Source of the DNA: Magnetospirillum gryphiswaldense MSR-1 v2
Lineage (GTDB): Bacteria; Pseudomonadota; Alphaproteobacteria; Rhodospirillales; Magnetospirillaceae
Length of the DNA: 64,000 nt
Assembly: GCF_000513295.1 (NCBI RefSeq)
Contig: NC_023065.1
Coordinates: 2,712,501 to 2,776,500 of the forward strand
Direction of reading: 5' to 3'
Below are positions 18,301-27,026 of this stretch, in pieces (within the stretch, counting starts at the first letter, position 1; every line of letters begins with the position of its first letter). Made by a program: the position numbers and the translations under genes. A model generated the notes under the pieces. That model was not told where the DNA came from. It was given only the letters and a program-made list of their open reading frames with translations, and made no database searches.

Positions 18301-21002
18301 GCGGGCTGACCTCTGCGGCGTCTTCGTCGCTGTCACTGGTGATCGACACCGTCGCACCGGTGATCTCGAACGTCACCCTGAACGCCGCCGCCTACAAGCT
18401 GGGCGACGCGGTCACCGCGACGGTAAACTCGGCCTATGACGCCCATGGCTCCTACACCTTGGCGGCCAGCACGTTGGATGGGGCCAGCCTGGGAAGCTGG
18501 AGCTACACCACCGGCTCGGGATCGGGCACGGCCAGCTTCACCGTGGTTGGCGGAACCACCGAGGTGATCAATGGCAATGTGGCGGTGAATATCGTGCTAA
18601 CGGATGCAGTGGGCAATTCCAGCACCGCCTATACCACCGCCATCGCCAGCAAGACCATCGACACCCATGCCCCCACCGATATCGCGGTTGCCGGGTCGGA
18701 TACCACAACCCACGCTTATTCCGGTCTGACGGCGGGAACGACCGTGGGAACCCTGAGTGCCACCGATGCCAGCCCTGGCGAGTCCTTCACCTATACCCTC
18801 TCAGGTGCCGACGCCGCCAAGTTCCAGGTGGTGAGCGGGGTTCTCAAGGTCGCGGGCGGCCAGACCCTGGTGGCCAGCACCGTCTACAATGTCACCGTCC
18901 AGGCGCAGGATCTGGGCGGCAACACCTATTCCAAGGCGTTCACCATTACAGGGGCCGCAGGGCCGGCGGTGACGGTGGGCGGTACGGCCGCCTATACCGA
19001 GCGAGCCGCCGCCGTAGCCCTGGACGGCGGTCTCAGCCTAGCCGACGGTGACACCACCGCCATGACCGGCGCGACGGTGACCATTTCCGCCGGTCTGGCC
19101 TCGGGCGACACCCTGGCCTGCACCACCACCGGCACCAGCATCACCTCCAGCTATTCCGCAGGCACCCTGACGCTGTCGGGCAACGACACCCTGGCGAACT
19201 ATCAGCAAGTCCTGAAGAGCGTCACCTTCGCCAACCTTGCCAACCACGATCCGACGGCAGGCAGCGCCACCCGCACCATCAGCTGGCAGGTTCACGACCA
19301 ATATGCCAACGGAAGTGCTGCCACAACCACGCTGACCATCACGCCGGTCAATGATTCGCCTTCTCTCACTGCATCAACGACGAATCCGACTGTAAGCCAG
19401 GCATCGACCTTCACAGCCAATCTGTTCAGCGGTACCACCGCCGACCCGATCGAGGGCAGCCAAGCGGTTGCCGCTCTGACTCTGACCGTTTCGGGCATCG
19501 CCGACGGGAACTCGGAAATCCTCAAGGTTGATGGCACCAATATTGTGCTGGGCACCAACGGCACAACCGCAACCGCCAATTATTCGGTGGACGTATCCTA
19601 CAGCAGCGGCACGGCGACGCTTACCATCACCAAGATCGGGAATTTCACCGCATCGGCGGCCAACACCCTGATCAACGCCCTGCAATACGAGAACACCAAC
19701 GCCAATGCCACGACCGGCGCCCGCCAGATCAAACTGACGTCAATCAAGGATAGCAGCGGTGACGCCGCCACTGACACCACCACCGTCAACATTACGACGA
19801 CGGCGACGGTGGCCGCCAACGACACGCCGGTCATCAACGTCCCCGGTGGTGTCAGTGTCATTGAAACGGTGGTGACGCAGAAGACCATCTCGGGCGTATC
19901 CGTCGCGGATACAAGCGGAGGAACCTACACGGTCACCGTTTCCGCCAGCGCCACGGGGGGCAAGGTGCTTATGAATGGCATCACTCCCACGGCTGGAGCC
20001 AACGACAGCAATAGCGTCACTTTCCAAGGGACCCGAACACAAATCAATTCGGCGCTTGCCACGCTCAAATACACGCCCAGCAGTTTTGGGACGGAGACCA
20101 TCACTGTTTCGGTGGACAGCGATGGCGGAGGTGCCTTGATCGGCGGAGCCAAGAGCGCCACGGCCACAATTGCGGTGACCGAATCCAAGCCGACGCCTCC
20201 GCCGCCTGCCCCGCCGCCGCCAGCGCCCGCCGCCGCGCCTACAGCTCAAACGCTTCCTCCGGCTCCACCTCCGCCTCCGGTCGAAGCGCCCGTGCCGCGA
20301 GCTCCGCAGGTATTCGTACCCTTGCCGCCGATTACGCCTGTCGCCGCACCGCCAGTCGCCGACGCCCCCAAGGGACCGGCGGCCGGACCGGCCAGCGACG
20401 CTCCGAAGGCCCCCGCGGGCGATGTGCCCAAGGCCGCAGTCCCCATCGCCCCGGTGGTCGTCGCGCCTCCGGTCGTCCCGGTGGTGATGACCGCGCAATT
20501 CACACCATCAACGGCGGATGGCTCCTTCCGCGTGCCGGTCGTCACGGCCACCCAAGGAGGCCCGGCGGTGGAGGGGCTGGTGGCGTTGCGCCCCGAGATG
20601 CAGACGCCGACCATCACCGATGGCCCGGTTCGGATCACTCTTCCACTGGATGCCTTCGCCCATACCCGTTCCGACGCGGTGGTGACCCTGAACGCCATCC
20701 GCATCAACGGCCAGCCCCTACCGCAATGGCTGAACTTCGATTCCCGCTCGGGAACCCTGGCCGGCCAGCCGCCCGGTGATTTCAAGGGCACCATGGTGGT
20801 GAAGATCATCGCCCGTGACGACAAAGGCCAGGAGGCCACCATCACCGTGCGCATCAACGGCCAGCCAGAGAAGACAGGCGTTATCGAAACCGGAAACCCC
20901 GTCAAGCTTGGCCAGCACCAGCGTGACAAAGCGGTGGGCAAGGTCGCTTTTACGCAGCAGCTGAAAATGGCCGCGCGTAACGCCGCCATCCGCTTTTCCT
21001 AA
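15384..21002 (+). CDS. Giant DUF4347/LEPR-tag protein 1 (1872 aa)
   Basis: The N-terminal tag MGNINRKRRNSSLGLMALEP continues as RWMFDGAA (LEPR-type motif), followed by a DUF4347 domain (about residues 65-225) with conserved ISILSHGA (His122) and LLLYGCNVA (Cys167). Next come about six repeats containing LAIASDGTPYVAY (propeller-like, about 230-575), two near-identical 302-residue blocks of bacterial Ig-like plus cadherin-like sequence (about 590-1190), further Ig-like repeats, a Pro/Ala-rich linker (about 1590-1700), a cadherin-like dystroglycan-type domain (QPLPQWLNFD) and the C-terminal tag AFTQQLKMAARNAAIRFS. There is no conventional signal peptide and no RTX repeats. The start at 15384 gives the same 7-nt ribosome-site spacing as protein 2. 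It is likely exported to the cell surface as an adhesin-like protein; the function is inferred. Confidence 0.88.
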   Translation: MGNINRKRRNSSLGLMALEPRWMFDGAAAFDAAHAAPDAAAKALIPDAPAPVQVRAADPSKDGGKKEVVFVDTSVAGYQALEAAVKAGIEIEEIDGAKSGLAQIAKWAETHTGYDSISILSHGAEATLQIGTDTLRSASLSDAVTQAELAEIGHSLNVGGDLLLYGCNVAKGADGQQFIENLAVATGADVAASADTTGSAATGGNWILEYSSHDITASMVDGESWGGDLGWTALGSTGFSAGGTNYESLAIASDGTPYVAYTDYGNSQKLTVMKYSSGAWTAVGAAGISSGAAYYQSLAIASDGTPYVAFQDAANANKLTVMKYTVADGWSTVGTVGISAGNAQRESLAIATDGTLYVSYRDAATTPVNKLTVKKYTVADGWSTVGTAGFSPGEASFQSLAITSDGTPYIAFTDFGNNQKLSVMKYASGSWSLVGTAGFSGYQAYYMTLRFSSDNTPYVGFQDGMGSANKETVMKYDGTAWVLVGARGFSSGSVGNGGQSLAIASDDTLYVAYCDSDVSSKVTVKQYDSGSSTWTTVGTEGISAGQALAVSLAIAPSGTSNAGKPYVAYYDGANSGKATVMWMAPPGPAAPTAPTLDSSTDSGTTGDGKTNFTTPVIKGTGVTAAATITLYKDGVAWGSTVTADGSGNWTFTAPSALADNTYAVTATQTTGGLTSSASSALSLVIDATAPVISSVALNASAYKLGDTVTVTLNSAYDAHGAYTLAASTLDGASLGSWSYTTGSGSGTASFTVVGGTTEVINGNVAVNIVLTDAVGNSSTAYTTAIASKTIDTHAPTDIAVAGSDTTTHAYSGLTAGTTVGTLSATDASPGETFTYSLSGADAAKFQVVGGVLKVAVGQTLVTNTVYNVTIQAQDLGGNTFTKAFTITGGPAAPAVPTLDSSTDSGTTGDGKSNFTSPVINGTGATAGATITLYKDGVAWGSTVTADGSGNWTFTAPSALADNTYAVTATQTTSGLTSAASSSLSLVIDTVAPVISNVTLNAAAYKLGDAVTATVNSAYDAHGSYTLAASTLDGASLGSWSYTTGSGSGTASFTVVGGTTEVINGNVAVNIVLTDAVGNSSTAYTTAIASKTIDTHAPTDIAVAGSDTTTHAYSGLTAGTTVGTLSATDASPGESFTYTLSGADAAKFQVVSGVLKVAGGQTLVASTVYNVTVQAQDLGGNTYSKAFTITGAAGPAVTVGGTAAYTERAAAVALDGGLSLADGDTTAMTGATVTISAGLASGDTLACTTTGTSITSSYSAGTLTLSGNDTLANYQQVLKSVTFANLANHDPTAGSATRTISWQVHDQYANGSAATTTLTITPVNDSPSLTASTTNPTVSQASTFTANLFSGTTADPIEGSQAVAALTLTVSGIADGNSEILKVDGTNIVLGTNGTTATANYSVDVSYSSGTATLTITKIGNFTASAANTLINALQYENTNANATTGARQIKLTSIKDSSGDAATDTTTVNITTTATVAANDTPVINVPGGVSVIETVVTQKTISGVSVADTSGGTYTVTVSASATGGKVLMNGITPTAGANDSNSVTFQGTRTQINSALATLKYTPSSFGTETITVSVDSDGGGALIGGAKSATATIAVTESKPTPPPPAPPPPAPAAAPTAQTLPPAPPPPPVEAPVPRAPQVFVPLPPITPVAAPPVADAPKGPAAGPASDAPKAPAGDVPKAAVPIAPVVVAPPVVPVVMTAQFTPSTADGSFRVPVVTATQGGPAVEGLVALRPEMQTPTITDGPVRITLPLDAFAHTRSDAVVTLNAIRINGQPLPQWLNFDSRSGTLAGQPPGDFKGTMVVKIIARDDKGQEATITVRINGQPEKTGVIETGNPVKLGQHQRDKAVGKVAFTQQLKMAARNAAIRFS
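17166..18956 (+). repeat. Two tandem 906-bp repeats inside giant protein 1
   Basis: Copy 1 starts near 17166 and copy 2 near 18072. The offset of 906 bases equals 302 codons, so the frame is kept. Long stretches, for example around 17541-17760 and 18447-18666, differ by only a few bases, which points to recent duplication or gene conversion. Each unit holds one bacterial Ig-like domain (DSSTDSGTTGDGK) and one cadherin-like domain (IDTHAPTDIAVAGSDTTTHA). Confidence 0.85.
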
Positions 21003-21178
21003 GACCAGGGGATAATCACCATGACCGCCACCATGGCTCGCATGGCCCGTCTACGGCCCGTGTCGGCGCCAAGGTCGATGCCGTCAGTTATTCGGTCAAG
21101 GTGGCGGCCAAGGTCAGGGATGACTATCCCGAACTAATCGCCGGGATGACCGGACGGGTCCAGATGCCCGCGCCATGA
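21003..21178 (+). pseudogene. Scar: tolC-like start joined to adaptor end
   Basis: The first part (21003-21054) matches the sequence after the mini protein through the first 11 codons of the tolC-like gene (12835-12885; MTATMARMARL compared with MTSTMSRMARL). From 21064 to 21178 it matches base-for-base spacing with the last 115 bp of the adaptor gene (15244-15358), including the stop codon. About 2.4 kb is missing between them. This is a deletion relic of a second tolC-adaptor pair, proving tandem duplication of the giant-tolC-adaptor unit. The joined frame is not a functional gene. Confidence 0.85.
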
Positions 21179-21220
21179 TTGATATTGTGCCATGAGCGCC
21201 TTAAACTATGGAGTGCAATA

Positions 21221-24200
21221 ATGGGGCACGTCAACCGCAAGCGCCGCAACACCCCCCTCGGCCTGATGGCGCTGGAACCGCGCTGGATGTTCGACGGCGC
21301 GGCGTTCGTCGATGCCGCCCACGCCGCACCGGACGCGGCGGCCAAGGGGCTGATCCCCGATGCGCCTGCTTCCGTTCAAGTGCGCGCCGCCGATCCCTCC
21401 AAGGACGGCGGCAAGAAGGAAGTGGTGTTCATCGACACATCGGTGGCCGATTACAAGACCCTGGAAGCGGCGGTGAAGCCCGGCATCGAGATCGAGGAGG
21501 TCGATGGAACCCAAAGCGGCCTCGCCCAGATCGCCAAATGGGCGGAGAGTCATACGGGCTATGACAGTATCTCGATCCTGTCGCACGGAGCCGAGGCGTC
21601 GGTAAGAATCGGTACGGATACTCTGACCGACGCCAAATTATCGGACGCGACGGTTCAGGCCGAACTGGCCGAGATCGGCCATTCCCTAAACGACGGCGCT
21701 GACTTGCTGCTCTACGGCTGTGACGTAGCGAAGGGCGATGATGGCCAGCAATTCATCACTGACCTAGCCGCCGCCATCGGCGCCGACGTGGCGGCATCCG
21801 GCAATGTCACCGGTATGGATGGCGACTGGACTCTGGAAAAGGCGACTGGATCCGTTGCGGCTGGGCAAATGGATGCCGTCATTCTGGCGACCTTCGCACA
21901 CGACCTAGCCTTTCCCCTCAGCATCACAAATATGCCGACGTCGGGCTCCTGCACCTTCTTTGCGGTGACGGTGGATTCGGCGGGATGCGTCTACGCCACG
22001 GGCCAGTTCACCGGCGTCATCAATTTCAACTCCGGCGCCGGGACGGCGACCTTGGATCAGGCCGTGGGCAGCGCGATCGTCGAGAAACTGAACGCCGACG
22101 GCACCTTGGCCTGGGTGAAACAATTCGGTACGAGCAATTCCATCGGGAATGCCATCTCGGTGGATTCCTCCGGAAACGTCTTTGTCGCTGGCACGTCCGG
22201 CGGCACTTCCAGCTTCGGTGGCGTCACCCTGACCAATGCGGGGGGTAACGATGCCTTCGCCATGAAGCTGAATTCGGACGGCACCACCGCCTGGGCCGTG
22301 GACCTGGGCGGGACCGGCGCCGACGTGGGAACGGGCATCGCCGTGGATCCGGTCGGTAAGGTCACCGTCACCGGAAGTTTTAGCGGCACGGCCGGTTTCG
22401 GCGGAACCAATCTGATATCGGCCGGTGGTACGGATATCTTTGTGACCCAGTTGAACGCCGACGGCACCACCGCCTGGGCCGAAAGCATCGGCGGCAGTTC
22501 GAACGACGCGGCAACGGCCCTGGCCTTGAACAGCACCGGCGCCAATGTTTTCGTCACTGGTTCGTTCAGTGGCGCCAATGTGGATTTCGATCCTGGTGCA
22601 GGAACCTATAATATCAGCACCAACGGCAACACCGATATCTTCGTTCTCAAGCTGGCCGCCGACGGCAGTTTCGTCTGGGCCGACCGGATGGGCGGCTCTA
22701 ACGGCGAAACGGGCTATGGGATTGCCGTCGATTCCAACGGCGGCGTCTATACCACCGGCGCTTTCAATGGCACCACGGCGGTTGATTTCAATCCCGGCGC
22801 AGGAACCTTCAACCTCAGCGGCGGCAGTAATACGAGCTTCGTTCAGAAGCTGAACTCGGACGGTACCTTGGCCTGGGCCAATGCTTTAGGCGGATCGGCG
22901 GCCTTTGGCAAGGCGATCGCCGTGGATGGTTCGGGGAAGGTCCATGTGGCGGGATATTTCCAGAATTCAGGTGATTTCGACCCCGGTGCCGGCGTCAACA
23001 CCCTGACCAGCGCCGGCAGTGCCGACATATTCGTCGAGACGTTCAACGCCGACGGCACCTTTGGCTGGGTGAATCAAACTGGCGGTATCTATGCCGGCGA
23101 TTACGGCTATGGAATCGCGGTGGATGCGGCGGGGAAGATTTACGTGTCCGGCGTCTTTCAGGGTGCCATCGACCTCAACCCCGGGGCGGGTGTCAGCACT
23201 GGTTATAGCACCAACCTCAGCAACGGCTTCGTTCAAAAGCTTAACGCGGATGGCAGCTTCGTCTGGGCCTATGCGCCAAAGTCCGGTGGCACCGCCGACG
23301 CCAGCTCGGTCAGCATCGATCCCTCCAACAACATCTTTGTCGGGGGCAACTTTACGGGGCTGGTGGATTTCGATCTCACCAATCCCGGCACAGACATCTT
23401 CAGTTCCTATGGTGGCTACAGCGTCTATCTGGAGAAGCTGAACTCCGATGCTACGGTTGCCTGGACCAAGCTGCTGGGCGCCGGGGCGAGCTCAGTCGCT
23501 CTATCAGGCATTATCACCGATTCGGCGGGCAATTTCTATGCCATGGGATCATTCACCGGGACCGGCGATTTCGATCCCGGTGTCGGAACGATCAACCTGA
23601 CAGGGAACAATAATGCCTATGTCGCCAAGCTGGATCCCAACGGCAACGCGATCTGGGCCAAGACCTACGGCGCCTACTCCGCCATCGACGTCGCCGTTGA
23701 TGCCTCCAGCAACGTCTTCATCAGCGGCCAGTACATCGGGACGAAGGATTTAGATCCCGGCGCCGGCACCCAGAACCTGACCAGCACCGGATCGGGATCC
23801 TATGTCTTGAAGCTGAACCCGGATGGCAGTTTCGCCTGGGTCACTGGCACAAAGACAACCAACAGCAGCAGCCCGACCAAGTTGGCGTTAGGACCGGGGG
23901 GGACCCTTTACAGCTCGGGTTTTCTTCAGGGAACGGTGAACTTCAATTATTCAGGAACCTACAATCTGACTAGCGCCGGCAGTGTGGACGGCTATGTCTG
24001 GAAGCTGAATTCCGACGGCACCACCGCCTGGGCGGAAGTGATCGGAGGGACCGGCGGCGACTATGCCAAGACCCTGGCGGTGGATGGGGCTGGCAACGCC
24101 TATGTGGGAGGCCAGTACGCGGCGACTGCGACGTTCGGACCCAGCGGCGGCACCGTCACCAAGACCAGCGCCGGTGGTACCGACGCGTTCCTGTTCAAAC

Positions 24201-25492
24201 TGACATCAACCGGCAGTGTTGTTTGGGTTAATTCCATGGGCGGGACGGGCACTGACATACTCGGCTACATGTCCCTGGACGCCTCGGGAAATCCCATCGT
24301 CGCCGGAAGTTTCGCCGCCACCGCCACCTTCGGCACAGTCACCAAGACCGCCGTGGGCACCACCGACTCGTTTCTGGCCGGACTCAGCGCCTCCGATGGG
24401 TCGGTGACCTGGCTTAACCAAATCGGAGGGGCGGGAGCCACGGTTTCGATCAGTAACGAGGCGTTCGGTGCGGCCGGCAAGATCGTCCTGGTCGGCAGTT
24501 ACAAAGGCACTATCGATTTCGATCCCGGACCTGGGACGGCGGCTCTGACCGACGCTCCCAGCATGGGCTATGTCGTCCTGTTGAGCGCCACGGACGGCAG
24601 CGTCGCCACTACCACCGGAGCCCCGGTGACCGCCGTAGCCACCAGTCCGTCCACCACCACCACCCCTCCACCGCCGCCGCCGCCGCCACCGCCGAAGGCC
24701 GCGCCACCACCTCCGCCTCCTCCTCCACTTGCCCCGGCGGAGCCGCCACCACCACCACCGGCTCCGCCGGTCATTGCCCCCTTGCCACCGATTACGCCCA
24801 GCGCCCCGCCGCCCGGTACCGATGCTCCCAAGGGACCTGCTGTCGTTATCGGCGGGCCGGGGGGAGCCGGGGTCGGCGCCGGAACTGGGGGGGGCTTAAC
24901 CACCAGCGGCTCCGGCACCATTCAAGCCCCGGCGGTGCTCACCTTCGCCGCATCTGGCCAGTTGACCTCTGGCGCCGCTGACGGCTCTTTCCGGGTGCCG
25001 GTGATCGCGTCGGGCCAACGGAGCGGCGGAGACGACGCCCTTGTGGCCGTTCGACCGATAGCGCAGGTTCAGGAAACAGCGGCGGGAAACGTCAAATTCG
25101 CCTTGCCGGCGGACACTTTCGCCCACACCCGTCCTGACGCGGTGGTCAATCTGAAGGCGGCCCAGATCGACGGTCAGCCATTGCCCCCCTGGCTGGCCTT
25201 CAATCCCAAGACCGGAGCCTTCGAGGGAACGCCGCCAGCCGGTCAAGACGGCGTAGTGGTGGTCCGCGTGGTGGCCCGTGACCAGGATGGCCGCGAGGCA
25301 ATCGCCACGGTTCGCATCGTCCTGGGTAAGGGAGAGGCGGGTGCACAACCCCCCGTTCCGGCGGAGGGACAGCGCAGCGGCTCCATCCGTGACGGTAAGC
25401 CGCTGAAGCTGGCCGAGGTCCGTCTGGGCAAGGTCGCCTTTACGCAGCAATTGAAAATGGCCGCCCGCAACGCCGCCATTCGCTTTGGATAG
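21221..25492 (+). CDS. Giant DUF4347/LEPR-tag protein 2 (1423 aa)
   Basis: It shares with protein 1 the N-terminal tag (RKRRNTPLGLMALEPRWM, FDGAA), the DUF4347 domain with His122 (ISILSHGA) and Cys167 (LLLYGCDVA), the Pro-rich linker, the cadherin-like domain (QPLPPWLAFNPKTGAFEGTP) and the end AFTQQLKMAARNAAIRFG. The middle (about 235-1140) is unrelated to protein 1: some 17-20 SBBP-like beta-propeller repeats such as IAVDSSGNVFVAG...LNSDGTTAWA, several with DFDPGAGT inserts. The start at 21221 has GGAG seven bases upstream and matches protein 1; the open frame upstream is scar DNA. It is likely a surface or secreted protein using the same export route. Confidence 0.88.
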   Translation: MGHVNRKRRNTPLGLMALEPRWMFDGAAFVDAAHAAPDAAAKGLIPDAPASVQVRAADPSKDGGKKEVVFIDTSVADYKTLEAAVKPGIEIEEVDGTQSGLAQIAKWAESHTGYDSISILSHGAEASVRIGTDTLTDAKLSDATVQAELAEIGHSLNDGADLLLYGCDVAKGDDGQQFITDLAAAIGADVAASGNVTGMDGDWTLEKATGSVAAGQMDAVILATFAHDLAFPLSITNMPTSGSCTFFAVTVDSAGCVYATGQFTGVINFNSGAGTATLDQAVGSAIVEKLNADGTLAWVKQFGTSNSIGNAISVDSSGNVFVAGTSGGTSSFGGVTLTNAGGNDAFAMKLNSDGTTAWAVDLGGTGADVGTGIAVDPVGKVTVTGSFSGTAGFGGTNLISAGGTDIFVTQLNADGTTAWAESIGGSSNDAATALALNSTGANVFVTGSFSGANVDFDPGAGTYNISTNGNTDIFVLKLAADGSFVWADRMGGSNGETGYGIAVDSNGGVYTTGAFNGTTAVDFNPGAGTFNLSGGSNTSFVQKLNSDGTLAWANALGGSAAFGKAIAVDGSGKVHVAGYFQNSGDFDPGAGVNTLTSAGSADIFVETFNADGTFGWVNQTGGIYAGDYGYGIAVDAAGKIYVSGVFQGAIDLNPGAGVSTGYSTNLSNGFVQKLNADGSFVWAYAPKSGGTADASSVSIDPSNNIFVGGNFTGLVDFDLTNPGTDIFSSYGGYSVYLEKLNSDATVAWTKLLGAGASSVALSGIITDSAGNFYAMGSFTGTGDFDPGVGTINLTGNNNAYVAKLDPNGNAIWAKTYGAYSAIDVAVDASSNVFISGQYIGTKDLDPGAGTQNLTSTGSGSYVLKLNPDGSFAWVTGTKTTNSSSPTKLALGPGGTLYSSGFLQGTVNFNYSGTYNLTSAGSVDGYVWKLNSDGTTAWAEVIGGTGGDYAKTLAVDGAGNAYVGGQYAATATFGPSGGTVTKTSAGGTDAFLFKLTSTGSVVWVNSMGGTGTDILGYMSLDASGNPIVAGSFAATATFGTVTKTAVGTTDSFLAGLSASDGSVTWLNQIGGAGATVSISNEAFGAAGKIVLVGSYKGTIDFDPGPGTAALTDAPSMGYVVLLSATDGSVATTTGAPVTAVATSPSTTTTPPPPPPPPPPKAAPPPPPPPPLAPAEPPPPPPAPPVIAPLPPITPSAPPPGTDAPKGPAVVIGGPGGAGVGAGTGGGLTTSGSGTIQAPAVLTFAASGQLTSGAADGSFRVPVIASGQRSGGDDALVAVRPIAQVQETAAGNVKFALPADTFAHTRPDAVVNLKAAQIDGQPLPPWLAFNPKTGAFEGTPPAGQDGVVVVRVVARDQDGREAIATVRIVLGKGEAGAQPPVPAEGQRSGSIRDGKPLKLAEVRLGKVAFTQQLKMAARNAAIRFG

Positions 25493-25501
25493 GAAGCCAT
25501 C

Positions 25502-25717
25502 GTGCTGAGAAGGGACAAATCCCCCGTGGCGACCATTGGCAGCCGGTTCGAGAAGACGGGCACGAAGGGATCGTCGTGGATGATTGAAGCGTTTCTTAGT
25601 CCAGCAGGACTTCCCAGGCATGTCTGCCTCGTTGAGACGACGACGAGACGGCTCATGACGGTCGCCGTGTCGGTTCTGGCCGATTCCAGCCTTTTCACAC
25701 CGCTGGACAAAGCATGA
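25502..25717 (+). CDS. Small hypothetical protein between giant 2 and the MFP gene
   Basis: A 71-residue frame begins at GTG with AGGAAG six bases upstream and ends overlapping the next gene by ATGA. No domain is recognised, and no signal peptide or membrane segment is visible. The spacing favours a real coupled gene, but amino-acid composition gives no support, and it could be only an untranslated spacer. Confidence 0.35.
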   Translation: MLRRDKSPVATIGSRFEKTGTKGSSWMIEAFLSPAGLPRHVCLVETTTRRLMTVAVSVLADSSLFTPLDKA

Positions 25718-27024
25718 GTGATAACCCGCTGCTGGCGCTGCTCGGTTTGGAGGAGCACGCCCGCAAGTCCGCCAATTCCACCGATTTGGGCTTTGTCATG
25801 GTCAATGACAGCCGGGCCTTGGCATTCTATCGCCAAGCGGCGCTGTTCATTGATGGCGAGGGGTTGAAAGCAGTATCCGGTGTCGCCGGGATCGAGTCCG
25901 GGGCACCGTTCACCTTGTGGCTGGAACGAGTGTTCAAACGGCTGGCATCCGACGAGGTTCGCCAAGCCTGTCCCGCCGACTTGGACGGGGCCGATGGGTC
26001 GGAATGGTCGGAGTGGCTGCCGTCTTGCGCCTTGATGCTGCCCTTGAGGGACCGCGATAGCAAGCGGCTCGGCACTCTGTTGCTGGCCCGTGACGAGACG
26101 TGGGGCGACCAGGACGTGGCACTGCTGACCCGTGCATCGGATTTCTACGGCCATGCCTGGACAGTGCTGCACCGACCCTCCCCTGTGACCGAATGGAAGC
26201 AGAAGATCCAGTCCATCCCCCGCTATCGCCTGAAACTGGCGGCGGGAATCGTGCTGGCCTTGCTGTTTCCGGTGCGCCTGTCGGTATTGGCCCCGGCCGA
26301 GGTGGTGGCCCATGATCCGGCGGTGATCCGCTCGCCCATGGAGGGGGTGATTGAAAAGGTGCATGTGCGGCCTAATCAGAAGGTGGCTGAGGGCGACATC
26401 TTGTTCGAGCTGGACCGCACCACGCTGACCGGCAAGCTGGAGGTGGCGAAGAAGGCGCTCTCCACCGCCCAAGCTGAACTGGATCAGGCCTCCCAGCAGG
26501 CGTTTTTCGATTCCAAGGCCAAGGGTATGTTGACGGTGATCCGCGCCCGCATTGAGGAGCGGGGAGCCGAGGCGGCGCAGCTTGATGACCTGATGGCTCG
26601 ATCCCAGGTCAAGGCTCCGCGTGCCGGCGTCGCGGTGCTGGATGACCCCGCCGAGTGGCAGGGACGGCCGGTGGCAGTGGGCGAGAAGGTGCTGGCGGTG
26701 GCGTCTCCCAATGACGTGGAGGTGGAAGCCTGGTTGGCCCCGGCCGATGTCATCTCATTGGAGAAGGGCGGCCCGGTCAGCCTGTTCCTCAATTCCGATC
26801 CGCTATCGCCGGTGTCGGCCAAGCTTCTTTACGTCACCTACGAAGCGATCGCCCAGCCCGACGGCACCTTGGGCCATCGCGTCCGCGCCGAACTGCCCAA
26901 GGGCGAGGCCGGCCCCCGGCTGGGGCTGAAAGGAACCGCCCGGCTCGATGGTCACCGGGTGGCGTTGATTTACTGGCTGGCGCGACGCCCGCTGGCAGTC
27001 GTGCGCAACTTCGTGGGCCTGTAG
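25714..27024 (+). CDS. Inner-membrane fusion protein (HlyD family) with GAF-like N-terminus
   Basis: Of 436 residues, about 1-165 are cytosolic and GAF-like (LPLRDRDSKRLGTLLLARDETW). A membrane helix spans about 178-195 (LAAGIVLALLFPV). Then comes a periplasmic MFP part with lipoyl halves (AVIRSPMEGVIEKVHVRPNQKVAEGDILFELD and SQVKAPRAGVAVL) around a short coiled coil, and a barrel domain. It ends 2 bp before the M50 gene. A cytosolic sensory-like domain on an MFP is unusual for type I systems and suggests this pair replaces the usual ABC-MFP module. Confidence 0.85.
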   Translation: MSDNPLLALLGLEEHARKSANSTDLGFVMVNDSRALAFYRQAALFIDGEGLKAVSGVAGIESGAPFTLWLERVFKRLASDEVRQACPADLDGADGSEWSEWLPSCALMLPLRDRDSKRLGTLLLARDETWGDQDVALLTRASDFYGHAWTVLHRPSPVTEWKQKIQSIPRYRLKLAAGIVLALLFPVRLSVLAPAEVVAHDPAVIRSPMEGVIEKVHVRPNQKVAEGDILFELDRTTLTGKLEVAKKALSTAQAELDQASQQAFFDSKAKGMLTVIRARIEERGAEAAQLDDLMARSQVKAPRAGVAVLDDPAEWQGRPVAVGEKVLAVASPNDVEVEAWLAPADVISLEKGGPVSLFLNSDPLSPVSAKLLYVTYEAIAQPDGTLGHRVRAELPKGEAGPRLGLKGTARLDGHRVALIYWLARRPLAVVRNFVGL

Positions 27025-27026
27025 CC

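Noticed and set aside
15384-21002. RTX toxin or classical type I substrate
   Set aside because: No GGxGxDxxx repeats and no ABC exporter in the locus.
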